Assembly (NCBI RefSeq): GCF_052116585.1
Contig: NZ_JBQKKT010000007.1
Location: 81,623 to 145,622, forward strand
Reading direction: 5' to 3'
From: Luteococcus sp052116585
GTDB lineage: Bacteria; Actinomycetota; Actinomycetes; Propionibacteriales; Propionibacteriaceae
DNA: 64,000 nt
The notes beneath the pieces were generated by a model that ran no database searches, was not told the origin of the DNA, and was given only the letters and a program-made list of their open reading frames with translations. Shown here in pieces: positions 31,528 through 39,739 of this stretch. Numbering within the stretch: the stretch's first letter is position 1; every line of letters starts with the position of its first letter. The position numbers were made by a program, and so were the translations under genes.

Positions 31528-32214
31528 ATGCAGATCCTCGTGGTTGACGACGACCAGGCCGTCCGCGACTCCTTGGCCCGCTCCATGCAGTACAGCGGGT
31601 ACGAGGTGAGCACCGCCTCCGACGGGCTGGAGGCCCTGGCGAAGCTCTCCGCCGTGAAGGCCGACGCCGTCATCATGGACGTGATGATGCCGCGTCTCGA
31701 CGGGCTCGAGACCACCCGGATGCTGCGCCAGACCGGCAATGACGTGCCGATCCTGATCCTCACCGCCCGCGACGCGGTGGGCGATCGGGTGGACGGCCTG
31801 GACGCCGGCGCCGACGACTACATGGTCAAGCCCTTCGCGCTGGACGAGCTGCTGGCCCGGGTCCGGGCCCTGACCCGTCGCTCCCGCCCGGAGACGGACA
31901 AGGGCAGCGAGACCCTGGTCTTCGACGACCTGATCCTGGACACCCAGACCCGCGAGGTCTCCCGCGGCGGTCGGAAGATCAGCCTGACCCGCACCGAGTT
32001 CGCCCTGCTGCAGGTCTTCATGGAACACCCCCGTCGCGTCCTGGAGCGCGGCTGGCTGCTCAATGAGGTCTGGGGCTTCGACTTCCCCACCACCGCCAAC
32101 TCGCTCGAGGTCTACATCGGCTACCTGCGTCGCAAAACGGAGGCGGAGGGCGAGTCCCGCCTGATCCACACCGTGCGCGGCATCGGCTACGTCCTGCGCG
32201 AGACTCCCCCGTGA
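31528..32214 (+). CDS. mprA: OmpR-family response regulator, MprA-like
   Basis: A 228-residue response regulator. The receiver domain (1-120) has the acidic pocket VVDDDQAVRD, phospho-acceptor Asp in AVIMDVMMPRLDG near residue 51, Thr in LTARDA and Lys in YMVKPFALDEL near 101. The C-terminal winged helix includes LTRTEFALLQVFMEHPRRVL and HTVRGIGYVLRE. Sequence is close to actinobacterial MprA, which controls envelope-stress sigma factors. It is followed at 54 bp by its sensor kinase. The MprA name is by resemblance. Confidence 0.9.
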   Translation: MQILVVDDDQAVRDSLARSMQYSGYEVSTASDGLEALAKLSAVKADAVIMDVMMPRLDGLETTRMLRQTGNDVPILILTARDAVGDRVDGLDAGADDYMVKPFALDELLARVRALTRRSRPETDKGSETLVFDDLILDTQTREVSRGGRKISLTRTEFALLQVFMEHPRRVLERGWLLNEVWGFDFPTTANSLEVYIGYLRRKTEAEGESRLIHTVRGIGYVLRETPP

Positions 32215-32268
32215 CAGACCGGGGCGCCACCCCACGAACCACCCTCTGACCCCTGACAGGCACCACAC

Positions 32269-33729
32269 GTGAATTCCTTGATCCGCTCAGCTCGCTCCAT
32301 CCTGCGGGGCAGTTGGCGGCCTCATCGCGCCTCCCTGAGCCGGCGCCTCGTGTGGTTGTCCGCCATGGCCGTGTCCTTGGCCGTGCTGCTGATCTCGGTG
32401 GCCGCCTACTGGATGACCCGGATCAGCCTCTATGACCAGCTGGACAACGAGCTGATCGACGTCGCCTCCTACATCTCCGGGCCGATCGAGGCGGATCTGG
32501 AGGGCATGGGCGGCCTGAACTCCGACGCGCTGCGGGCGGCCAATGTGGCGCTGCTCCTGCTGGGAAGTGACAACCAGGCCCAGGACGTGCCCGGAACGGC
32601 GGTGACGATCCAGTGGGGCGCTCCGGAGCTGGCCGTCGCCAGGACCCAGACCGGCACCTCGGCGCGCACGCTGACCGACATCGACGGCACCCGCTACCGG
32701 ATAGTTGCCGTGCCGCAGACCGTGCAGGACAAGCGCTATGCCCTGATCCTGGCGCGCCCGCTGGCACCCACCGAGAAGACCCTGGAATCGCTGTGGCTCA
32801 CCATGATCCTCACCGGCGGCATCGGCGTCGTGATGGCCGTGGGGCTGGGCTGGTGGACCGCCCGTGAGGCGCTGAGCCCGCTGCGCAAGCTCTCCGCCGC
32901 CGTGACCCACGTCACGGAGACCGACGAGCTGATGCCGATCGACATCCACTCCGAGGACGAGCTGGGCGAACTGACCCGTTCCTTCAACACGATGCTGAAC
33001 TCGCTGAGCTCCTCGCGTGAACGCCAGAAGCGCCTCATTGCCGACGCGGGCCACGAGCTGCGCACCCCGTTGACCTCCATGCGCACCAACATCGAGCTGC
33101 TGGTGGCCGATGAGAAGACCGGCATGCTGCCCGAGGGTGCCCGCGGCGAGATCCTGCACGACATCGCCGCACAGCTGGGCGAGTTCACCTCACTCGTGGG
33201 AGACCTGGTGCAGCTCTCCCGCGAGGACAAGGTGACGGCCAACCCGGAGCAGATCGACTTCCGCGACGTGGTGGAGTCGGCGATCGTCCGCGCCAAGCGT
33301 CGCGGCCCGGGACTGGTCTTCGACGTGGAACTGAATCCCCTCTTCCTGGTGGGCGAGCCGGACACCCTGGAACGGGCCGTCACCAACCTGCTGGACAATG
33401 CCGTGAAGTTCAGCCCGCCCGGCGGGACGATCCACGTGCACCTGGAGGGCGACACGCTGCGAATCGCCGACCAGGGCCCCGGCATCGCCGACGAGGACCT
33501 GCCGCACGTCTTCGACCGTTTCTACCGTTCCGACCGGGCGCGCAACACCCCCGGCACGGGCCTGGGGCTGTCGATCGTCGCCCACACCATCACCTCGCAC
33601 GGCGGTCAGGTCACGGCACGTCGCTCCGCGGAGGGCGGCGCCGAGTTCGTCGTCCGGTTGCCCGGCAAGACCTTGGAGGACCAGCAGGCCGACGAGGACA
33701 CCATGACCATCCCGGCCGTCGAGGCCTGA
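32269..33729 (+). CDS. mprB: Sensor histidine kinase, MprB-like
   Basis: A 486-residue kinase. Two membrane helices (about 28-50 and 178-200) bracket an extracytoplasmic sensor of about 130 residues. Then come HAMP, the phospho-acceptor box IADAGHELRTPLTSMRTNIE near 260, and an ATPase with NLLDNAVKFSPPGG (N), IADQGPGIADEDLPHVFDRF (G1/F) and TPGTGLGLSIVAHT (G2). Everything needed for activity is present. GTG at 32269 is the first start that keeps the basic N-terminus. It forms an operon with mprA. Signal unknown, probably envelope stress. Confidence 0.92.
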   Translation: MNSLIRSARSILRGSWRPHRASLSRRLVWLSAMAVSLAVLLISVAAYWMTRISLYDQLDNELIDVASYISGPIEADLEGMGGLNSDALRAANVALLLLGSDNQAQDVPGTAVTIQWGAPELAVARTQTGTSARTLTDIDGTRYRIVAVPQTVQDKRYALILARPLAPTEKTLESLWLTMILTGGIGVVMAVGLGWWTAREALSPLRKLSAAVTHVTETDELMPIDIHSEDELGELTRSFNTMLNSLSSSRERQKRLIADAGHELRTPLTSMRTNIELLVADEKTGMLPEGARGEILHDIAAQLGEFTSLVGDLVQLSREDKVTANPEQIDFRDVVESAIVRAKRRGPGLVFDVELNPLFLVGEPDTLERAVTNLLDNAVKFSPPGGTIHVHLEGDTLRIADQGPGIADEDLPHVFDRFYRSDRARNTPGTGLGLSIVAHTITSHGGQVTARRSAEGGAEFVVRLPGKTLEDQQADEDTMTIPAVEA

Positions 33730-33797
33730 GCCGGACCCTCCGGCAACGCGATCCCTTGTGCACCCGGCACTGAGTCCAGGCCCGCACCACTATCAAA

Positions 33798-33819
33798 TAC
33801 TGCGACAATGTTACAGTAG
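33798..33819. promoter_or_regulatory. Promoter and overlapping operator of AlbA_2 gene
   Basis: CTGCGACA (33800-33807), A, TGTTACAG (33809-33816) form an imperfect inverted repeat. The -10 hexamer TACAGT (33812-33817) lies inside it and ends 6 nt before the ATG at 33824, with no Shine-Dalgarno, so the mRNA is probably leaderless. Binding of a protein here would block the polymerase. Confidence 0.5.
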
Positions 33820-33823
33820 AATC

Positions 33824-35224
33824 ATGGCATCCAAAGATGTGGACGAGGCGCTCACCCTTCACGATCAAGAGCTCCTCAACGCACTCGTCGCACTACCCGA
33901 GGACCAGTGGTTCGAGCGGAAGTCCGGACGCATCGAGGCGAAGGACCTGGCGGTGGCCCTGGTCGCGATGGCCAATGCCGATGGAGGCACGATCGTCGTC
34001 GGCATCCACGATGGGCGGGTTGATCCGCCGTCGACGAAGCGGGCCAACGACCTGCGGCAGGCCGCCATGGACCACACCGTCCCGCCCGTGCGCGTCCGAT
34101 GCAAGCATCGTTCAGTTGGCGACGATGCCGACGTGCTGGTGCTGCAGGTGGAGCCGGGCGAGCAGGCGCACACCTTGGTCAACGGCACGGCGTACCTACG
34201 GGTGGGCGACGAATCCCGCAAGCTCTCGCTGCCGCAGTTCCAGGAACTGGCCTACGACCGGGGCAACTCGCAGTTCGAGGCGAGCCCCGTCCCCTTGGCC
34301 GTCAGCGACCTCTCGCCGGAACAGATGGCCACCTACACCGCGGCAATCGGCGCCGCCGAAACCACCTCCATGCTCCGTGCCCGCGACCTGCTCACACGCA
34401 AGGGAGCTGTGACCGTGGCGGCCTGTTTGCTGTTCGCCGACCGACCCCAACTGGAGTTCCCCAGCGCCCACGTCCGGGTCTTGCGCTTCGGCGCTGACGA
34501 GCGCGGCACTGGAGGCAGCATGACCTTGGAGGAGGCGGCCGACATCCGTGTCGATGGCTCCCTGCCTGTCCAGATCGCAGAGGCAGCAGCCCACATTGAA
34601 CGGCTGTTGCCCAAGTGGCGCCAGCTGGGACCCGAAGGACTCTTCGCCCCGCGGAGTCGGATTCCCCGGGACGCCTGGCTGGAGGGCTTGGTCAACGCCG
34701 TCGTGCACCGCTCCTACTCGATGGCGGGCGACCACATTCGTGTCGAAATCTTCCCCAACCGCATCGAGATCACCTCGCCGGGACGCTTCCCTGGCATCGT
34801 CGACCCAACCCGTCCGCTGGAGATCACGCGCTATGCACGCAACCCGCGGATCGCTCGTGTCTGTGCCGATCTGGGGATCACCCGGGAGCTGGGCGAGGGC
34901 ATCCAGCGCATCTTCGCCGAGATGCGCCGGGCCGGGCTCACAGACCCGGTGTACACCCAGCTCTCCGGAGCAGTGCGCCTCACCCTGATGGCAGCCGATG
35001 CGCTACCCGACGAGGTACTGGCCCGGCTCACGCCCAGTGCCCGCAGCATCCTCAACGCGATGCGTCTGGCCGCGGAGCCGTGTGGGACCGGCGCCCTCGC
35101 TGCGGCAGCCGGCGTGACGCGCATGACCGCCACCCGGGCACTCGGCCAGTTGGCAGGAGAAGGACTCGTTCGTCGCGAAGGGCAATCCCCACGGGATCCG
35201 CGAGCAACCTGGCATCTGCTGTAG
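33824..35224 (+). CDS. AlbA_2 (Schlafen-type) domain transcriptional regulator
   Basis: A 466-residue protein. The N-terminal AlbA_2 domain shows WFERKSGRIEAKDLAVALVA near residue 26 and NADGGTIVVGIHDG near 48, the E-x-K and GG-x2-VG core typical of the family. The middle (about 270-390) resembles the HATPase_c_4 module with GLVNAVVHRSYSMAGDHIRV and GRFPGIVD. The C-terminus is a winged helix (GALAAAAGVTRMTATRALGQ). Such proteins are described as putative ATP-dependent DNA-binding regulators. Its upstream region is AT-richer than the surroundings, and the same palindromic motif flanks the gene at both ends, suggesting autoregulation. It is a stand-alone gene and may have been acquired recently. 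Confidence 0.85.
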   Translation: MASKDVDEALTLHDQELLNALVALPEDQWFERKSGRIEAKDLAVALVAMANADGGTIVVGIHDGRVDPPSTKRANDLRQAAMDHTVPPVRVRCKHRSVGDDADVLVLQVEPGEQAHTLVNGTAYLRVGDESRKLSLPQFQELAYDRGNSQFEASPVPLAVSDLSPEQMATYTAAIGAAETTSMLRARDLLTRKGAVTVAACLLFADRPQLEFPSAHVRVLRFGADERGTGGSMTLEEAADIRVDGSLPVQIAEAAAHIERLLPKWRQLGPEGLFAPRSRIPRDAWLEGLVNAVVHRSYSMAGDHIRVEIFPNRIEITSPGRFPGIVDPTRPLEITRYARNPRIARVCADLGITRELGEGIQRIFAEMRRAGLTDPVYTQLSGAVRLTLMAADALPDEVLARLTPSARSILNAMRLAAEPCGTGALAAAAGVTRMTATRALGQLAGEGLVRREGQSPRDPRATWHLL

Positions 35225-35257
35225 CTGTAACACCCAACTGTCACATTGATGTTGCAG
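35225..35257. promoter_or_regulatory. Second copy of the AlbA_2 operator motif, downstream
   Basis: CTGTAACA (35225-35232) and TGTTGCAG (35250-35257) repeat, with one mismatch, the arms of the upstream operator. The downstream TGTTGCAGTAG matches the upstream TGTTACAGTAG at ten of eleven positions. It begins directly after the stop codon. Confidence 0.45.
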
Positions 35258-35409
35258 TAGGCCTGCGATGGCCATGCGCACGACTCCAGGGGTTCCATGC
35301 CGCTGACCCGTGCGTGGCTGAAGCAGCCCATGAAGGCGTCGCCAATCCGGGATTCTCCTGACGGATCGCCGGCCCCGCCTCGGTTAACCTGCAGTGGTCA
35401 GGAGGAACC

Positions 35410-36690
35410 ATGACCCCCGATCCAGCCCTGCAGGACCGTCTCGCCGAACGATTCCTGCGCTACAGCGCCATCAGCAGCCAGTCGGACGCCGCGGTCCAGA
35501 CGGTACCGACCACGCCCGGCCAGCGGGAACTGGCCGACCTGTTGGCCCGTGAACTGCGCGAGCTGGGTGCCCAGGAGGTGCACCTGTCCGACACCTCGGT
35601 GCTCACCGCCCGAATCCCCGCCCGCCTGCCGCAAGGCCACGCCCCGGTGCCGGCCGTCGGCTTCTGCGTGCACCTGGACACCGTCGACGTGAACCTGTCA
35701 CCCGACGTCCGGGCCCGGGTCGTCGGCTTCGACGGCTCCGAGATCTGCCTCAACCCGGAGCTGGACCTGTGGCTGCGACCCTCGGAACACCCCGAACTGG
35801 TTCCGTATGCGGGTGACCGTCTGCTGGTCACCGACGGCACGTCCGTGCTGGGCGCCGACGACAAGGCCGGAATCGCGTCGGTGATGGAGGCGGCCAGCAC
35901 CTTGCTGTCAGACCCGCATGCCGTGCACGGTGAGGTCCACCTGGCCTTCGTCCCCGACGAGGAGATCGGCCTGCGAGGTGTGCGGACCATGGACCTGACG
36001 CGATTTCCCGTCGCCCACGCCTGGACGCTGGACTGCTGTGCGATCGGAGAGGCCGTCTGGCAGACCTTCAACGCGGCCGAGGCCACCATTTGCATCCAGG
36101 GCGTCACTGCGCACCCCATGTCTGCCAAGGGCGTCCTGGTCAACCCCGTCCTGGTGGCGCACGACATCGTGGCACAGCTGGACCGCGGCCAGACCCCTGA
36201 GCACACCGACGGCACCGAGGGCTACATCTGGGTCACCGATGTGGCGGCCAATCCTGCGACGGCAACGCTGGAACTCAACATCCGTGACCACAACCTGCAG
36301 CGCTTCGAGGAGCACAAGCAGACGCTGACCGCGGCGGTGGAGCAGGCCCGCACCATGCATCCCCGGGCAGTGGTGGAACTGCAGATCAACGACGTCTACG
36401 GCAACATCCAGGACGCCCTGCACGACGAGAACCGCCAGGCCGTGGACCTGCTGCTGGAGGCGATGGAAGCGCTCGGGATCGAACCGCGGCCGCTGGCCAT
36501 GCGCGGCGGCACCGACGGATCGTGGCTCTCCCGGCAGGGCATCCTGACGCCCAACTTCTTCACGGGCGCGCACAACTTCCACAGCATCCACGAATTCCTG
36601 CCGCTGCGATCCTTCGAGGCCAGCCACCTGGTGGTGCTGGAACTGGTCAGGCGCACGGCGCTGGCTGCTGACCGCCAGAGCAGGAGCTAG
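35410..36690 (+). CDS. pepT: Peptidase T (tripeptide aminopeptidase)
   Basis: A 426-residue M20B di-zinc peptidase that removes N-terminal residues from tripeptides. Zinc ligands and catalytic residues are in CVHLDTVDVN near residue 81, LGADDKAGIASV near 151, VPDEEIGLRG near 184 (catalytic Glu) and the late GGTDGSWLS and TGAHNFHSIHEF near 385. The ATG is preceded by GGAGG at 4-5 nt. Its TAG stop overlaps the stop of the convergent mnhG gene. The usual anaerobic FNR control of pepT in enterobacteria cannot be assumed here. Confidence 0.95.
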   Translation: MTPDPALQDRLAERFLRYSAISSQSDAAVQTVPTTPGQRELADLLARELRELGAQEVHLSDTSVLTARIPARLPQGHAPVPAVGFCVHLDTVDVNLSPDVRARVVGFDGSEICLNPELDLWLRPSEHPELVPYAGDRLLVTDGTSVLGADDKAGIASVMEAASTLLSDPHAVHGEVHLAFVPDEEIGLRGVRTMDLTRFPVAHAWTLDCCAIGEAVWQTFNAAEATICIQGVTAHPMSAKGVLVNPVLVAHDIVAQLDRGQTPEHTDGTEGYIWVTDVAANPATATLELNIRDHNLQRFEEHKQTLTAAVEQARTMHPRAVVELQINDVYGNIQDALHDENRQAVDLLLEAMEALGIEPRPLAMRGGTDGSWLSRQGILTPNFFTGAHNFHSIHEFLPLRSFEASHLVVLELVRRTALAADRQSRS

Positions 36691-37172
36691 CCCTCCCGCG
36701 TGACCGGGGTGGAGCCCGTGCGGGCGGGGGCGGCCTGACCGTCCTGGGCGGTGGGTGCCTCCTGCACCTTGATCCGCTTCGACTTGCGAGCGGGCGCCAC
36801 CAGGGGCGGTGCGCCACCCGGACGGGCCAGCTCGTCGTGGCCGCTGGGTGAGTGCAGGGTCGAACCGGTCAGGTAGGCGGCGCGGCCGATCGACATGCTG
36901 CCCACCGCCGAGGTGCCCAGCTGCAGCGTGATGGCCAGGGCCAGCTTCCCCAGATTGGTCCAGCTGGGCATCATGCAGAAGGCACCGATCAACACCAGAC
37001 TGATGCCCGGGCCGGCCGCGGTCGCAATCGCCGAGCTGCGGCAGTAGGCGTCCTGGAAGCGCAGCAGTCCGATCGCGGCGGTGGTGAACAGACCGGCACC
37101 CAGCACCATGAGCACCTGACCCAGCACCATGAGCACCCGCCCCAGGGCAGGGGCCGTCTCCAGAAGTGTCAT
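36687..37172 (-). CDS. mnhG: Mrp antiporter subunit G
   Basis: A 161-residue MnhG/MrpG subunit with three membrane helices in the first 105 residues (GAGLFTTAAIGLLRFQDAYCRSSA is the family core, here given in part) and an atypical hydrophilic tail of about 55 residues rich in Pro, Ala and Lys. The N-terminus contains a perfect seven-residue duplication, VLMVLGQ-VLMVLGA, from a 21-bp tandem repeat near 37100-37140. Last gene of the mnhABCDEFG operon; overlaps mnhF as ATGA. Confidence 0.88.
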   Translation of the reverse strand: MTLLETAPALGRVLMVLGQVLMVLGAGLFTTAAIGLLRFQDAYCRSSAIATAAGPGISLVLIGAFCMMPSWTNLGKLALAITLQLGTSAVGSMSIGRAAYLTGSTLHSPSGHDELARPGGAPPLVAPARKSKRIKVQEAPTAQDGQAAPARTGSTPVTREG

Positions 37173-37426
37173 CGCCGTCCTCTCGTCACGGCCAGGGCCA
37201 GCGCCACGGAGGCCAGGAAGCCGACGACGGTGCTGCCCAGCACCACGTCGAAGACATAGGGGCCGCGCATCCACACGCCCAGCAGGGCCACCAGACCCAC
37301 CACGCTGAAGAAGAGCAGATCCGATGCCACCGCACGGTTGGCGTCGTCCGGCCCCAGATACATGCGCACGCCCGCAACCACCACGGACGCCCCGAGCAGC
37401 AGGGTTGCCACCACGATTCCGATCAT
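37169..37426 (-). CDS. mnhF: Mrp antiporter subunit F
   Basis: An 85-residue three-helix subunit; MYLGPDDANRAVASDLL near residue 22 is the MrpF core (GP-x2-DR-x2-A-x-D). Start and stop overlap the neighbouring mnhE and mnhG genes by 4 nt each. All Mrp subunits are needed for Na+(Li+)/H+ exchange. Confidence 0.9.
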   Translation of the reverse strand: MIGIVVATLLLGASVVVAGVRMYLGPDDANRAVASDLLFFSVVGLVALLGVWMRGPYVFDVVLGSTVVGFLASVALALAVTRGRR

Positions 37427-37842
37427 CGCGCCTTCTTCCTGGTCCGGGCAGCCTGCACCAGGCCCCGGGCACGGGTGGCGTTCAGGATGCGCGTCTCGGT
37501 CTCCCGGAAGGCGGCCAGCGCCTTCTGCCGGTTCTGGTACATCACGTGCACGAAGAGCGACCATTCGGCGAGGTTCTCGCTCGGATCGCACTCGCACTCC
37601 GCGTCGGGCACTCGACGGGTGGACAGCACCAGGGTGCCCGGGGTGATGTTCACCATCAGGGCCAGCATCGCCAGCTCCCAGGTGTTGATGGGACGGGTGC
37701 GGTACTCGATGATGATCGGATCGGAGTCGTCGTCGTGGGTCAGCACGTCGCGCATGATGACCACGCTGGACAGGGCGATCTGCCAGGCGAACCAGATGGC
37801 CAGCCCGATCAGGCGGAAGGGCCAGGTGAGCGTCTTCGTCAT
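37423..37842 (-). CDS. mnhE: Mrp antiporter subunit E
   Basis: A 139-residue MrpE subunit. Two N-terminal helices are followed by the cytoplasmic domain; YRTRPINTWELAMLALMVNI then TPGTLVLS around residues 47-75 is the family signature. Overlaps mnhD and mnhF by 4 nt. It is longer at the C-terminus than some relatives, ending in a basic TRARGLVQAARTRKKAR tail. Confidence 0.9.
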   Translation of the reverse strand: MTKTLTWPFRLIGLAIWFAWQIALSSVVIMRDVLTHDDDSDPIIIEYRTRPINTWELAMLALMVNITPGTLVLSTRRVPDAECECDPSENLAEWSLFVHVMYQNRQKALAAFRETETRILNATRARGLVQAARTRKKAR

Positions 37843-39320
37843 CGTCCCGACACCACCCGGGCGTACTCCGTGGGCTGCAGCAGGTTCTGTGCGACAGTCT
37901 CTCCGAGCTGCAGCAGCCACTGGCCGCCCAGGCCCATCGCCAGGCTGACCAGGGCCAGCACCAGGGCCGGACCGATCAGGCCCCAGCCGATGCGCGGCCC
38001 CTCGTCCTCCAGGTCCGGATCGGGATTGCCCAGGAACATCGAACCCCAGATCTTCATCATGGCCATCAGGGTCAGCGCGCTCACCGCGATCGCGAGGCCG
38101 CCCACCACCCACTGGCCGGCCTGAAAGCTGGCGACGACGATGGCGAACTTGGCGACGAAGCCGGACAGCGGGGGCATGCCCACCAACGAGACCGCCGCGG
38201 CGAAGAAGACCAGCGCCGTGACGCGCTCCTTGCTCAGCAATCCGCGCACCGTACCCAGCGGGCTGCGGCCATAGGTGAGCTCCACCGCGCCGATCGAACA
38301 CAGCAGTGAGGTCTTCACCACCATGTTGTGCACCAGGTAGAAGACGCCCGCGGCGATGCCTGCCGGCGTGAACAGCGCCAGACCAGCCAGCACATAGCCG
38401 ATCTGGGAGATCATGCCGACGCTCAACACGGCCCGGGCATCCGTCTCGCCCAGCGGCAGCAGACCGCCCAGCACCATCGAGAGACAGAACAGCACCATCA
38501 GCACCGTCGCCGCGGCGGACCAGCCACCGAAGACGACGGAGAAGACCCGGTACATGGCGTAGACCGCCACCTTGGTGTGCAGGCCGGAGAACATCGCGGA
38601 GATGGTCGGGGACATGTGCGGGTAGGTACGCCCCACCCAACCGTGCACCGGCACGACGGCGGCCTTGATGCACAGCGCCAGCAGCACGACGCTGCCGGCC
38701 AGCTCGGTGCGCGCGGTCTCCACGCCGCGGCCCGCCAGCTCACCCATGTTCACCGTGCCGGTGGCGCCGTAGAGCAGGCCGACGCCCAGCAGCAGCAGGT
38801 TGGAGGCAAAGAGGTTGACCACCACGTAGATCCGAGTGGCCGTGACCTGCATCAACTTCCCCTGCCCGCGGTGCGCCAGGATGATCAGCGCATAGGAGGG
38901 CATCAACATGACCTCGATGAAGACGAAGAGGTTGAAGATGTCGGCCGTCACCAGTGCCCCGGAGATGCCGGCGGCCAGCACGAGGACCAGCGGGGTGAAG
39001 TACGGCTCCTCCGCAATGCCGGCGTGGATCCCCAACCAGCAGCAGACCAGCATCAGGAACATCGTCGCGGTCAGCATCAGGGCGGAGAAGGCGTCCATCG
39101 CCATCGGGATGGCGATCCCGCCCGGCCACAGGCCGACGCCGTGGGCGATGGTGCCACCGTCGCGCAGGTGCCACAGGTGCGCGGCACCCCAGACGCACTG
39201 GCCCACAAGGACCGTCATCATCACGGTGATGCGCACCACGGGGCCGGGACGCAGGAGCATCACCAGGGCGGCCACGCCCAGCGGGATGGCCACCATCAGG
39301 GGCAGCAGTGCGGCGCTCAC
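37839..39320 (-). CDS. mnhD: Mrp antiporter subunit D
   Basis: A 493-residue proton-translocating subunit of the NuoM/ND4-like family with about fourteen helices. The conserved Glu on helix 5 is in FNLFVFIEVMLMPSYAL near residue 130 and the key Lys in CIKAAVVPVHGWVGRTYP near 216, matching the charged residues of antiporter-like subunits. GTG at 39320 overlaps the mnhC stop as GTGA. Together with MnhA it forms the ion path. Confidence 0.93.
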   Translation of the reverse strand: MSAALLPLMVAIPLGVAALVMLLRPGPVVRITVMMTVLVGQCVWGAAHLWHLRDGGTIAHGVGLWPGGIAIPMAMDAFSALMLTATMFLMLVCCWLGIHAGIAEEPYFTPLVLVLAAGISGALVTADIFNLFVFIEVMLMPSYALIILAHRGQGKLMQVTATRIYVVVNLFASNLLLLGVGLLYGATGTVNMGELAGRGVETARTELAGSVVLLALCIKAAVVPVHGWVGRTYPHMSPTISAMFSGLHTKVAVYAMYRVFSVVFGGWSAAATVLMVLFCLSMVLGGLLPLGETDARAVLSVGMISQIGYVLAGLALFTPAGIAAGVFYLVHNMVVKTSLLCSIGAVELTYGRSPLGTVRGLLSKERVTALVFFAAAVSLVGMPPLSGFVAKFAIVVASFQAGQWVVGGLAIAVSALTLMAMMKIWGSMFLGNPDPDLEDEGPRIGWGLIGPALVLALVSLAMGLGGQWLLQLGETVAQNLLQPTEYARVVSGR

Positions 39321-39739
39321 TCGTCTGCGTCCGTCCGGTCGATGTAGGAATGCCAGTCGGAGTGTTCGTGTCGGCGGCTGACCGCCGCGTCGTCGTGGTG
39401 GATCAGCGAGGGAGACTCCATCTCTCGTCCGGTGATGTCGATGGCGGTGTCGTCGTCGCCCTCTCCGATCACCGCGAGCACCAGCAGGAGCACGGTGACG
39501 GCAAAGGAGATGACGATGGCGGTGAGCACGAAGGCCTGCGGCACCGGGTCTGCGGTCTGGGCGGGGTCGAAGTTGCCGATGGCTGCGCGGCGACGGGAGA
39601 CGTCGCCAGCCGCCACGATCAGCACGTTCACGGCGTGGCTGATCATGATGAAGCCGACGATGACGCGCAGCATGCCGCGGCGCAGCACCATGTAGACCCC
39701 GCCACCCAGCAGGGCGGCCACGATCAGGGCGATGGCCAT
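39317..39739 (-). CDS. mnhC: Mrp antiporter subunit C
   Basis: A 140-residue NuoK-like subunit with three helices (YMVLRRGMLRVIVGFIMISH near residue 16, and AFVLTAIVISFAVT near 68, are family marks). The last 45 residues form a His/Asp-rich soluble tail not seen in compact MrpC proteins. Stop overlaps mnhD as GTGA; start overlaps the mnhA stop (TGATG). Confidence 0.9.
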   Translation of the reverse strand: MAIALIVAALLGGGVYMVLRRGMLRVIVGFIMISHAVNVLIVAAGDVSRRRAAIGNFDPAQTADPVPQAFVLTAIVISFAVTVLLLVLAVIGEGDDDTAIDITGREMESPSLIHHDDAAVSRRHEHSDWHSYIDRTDADE

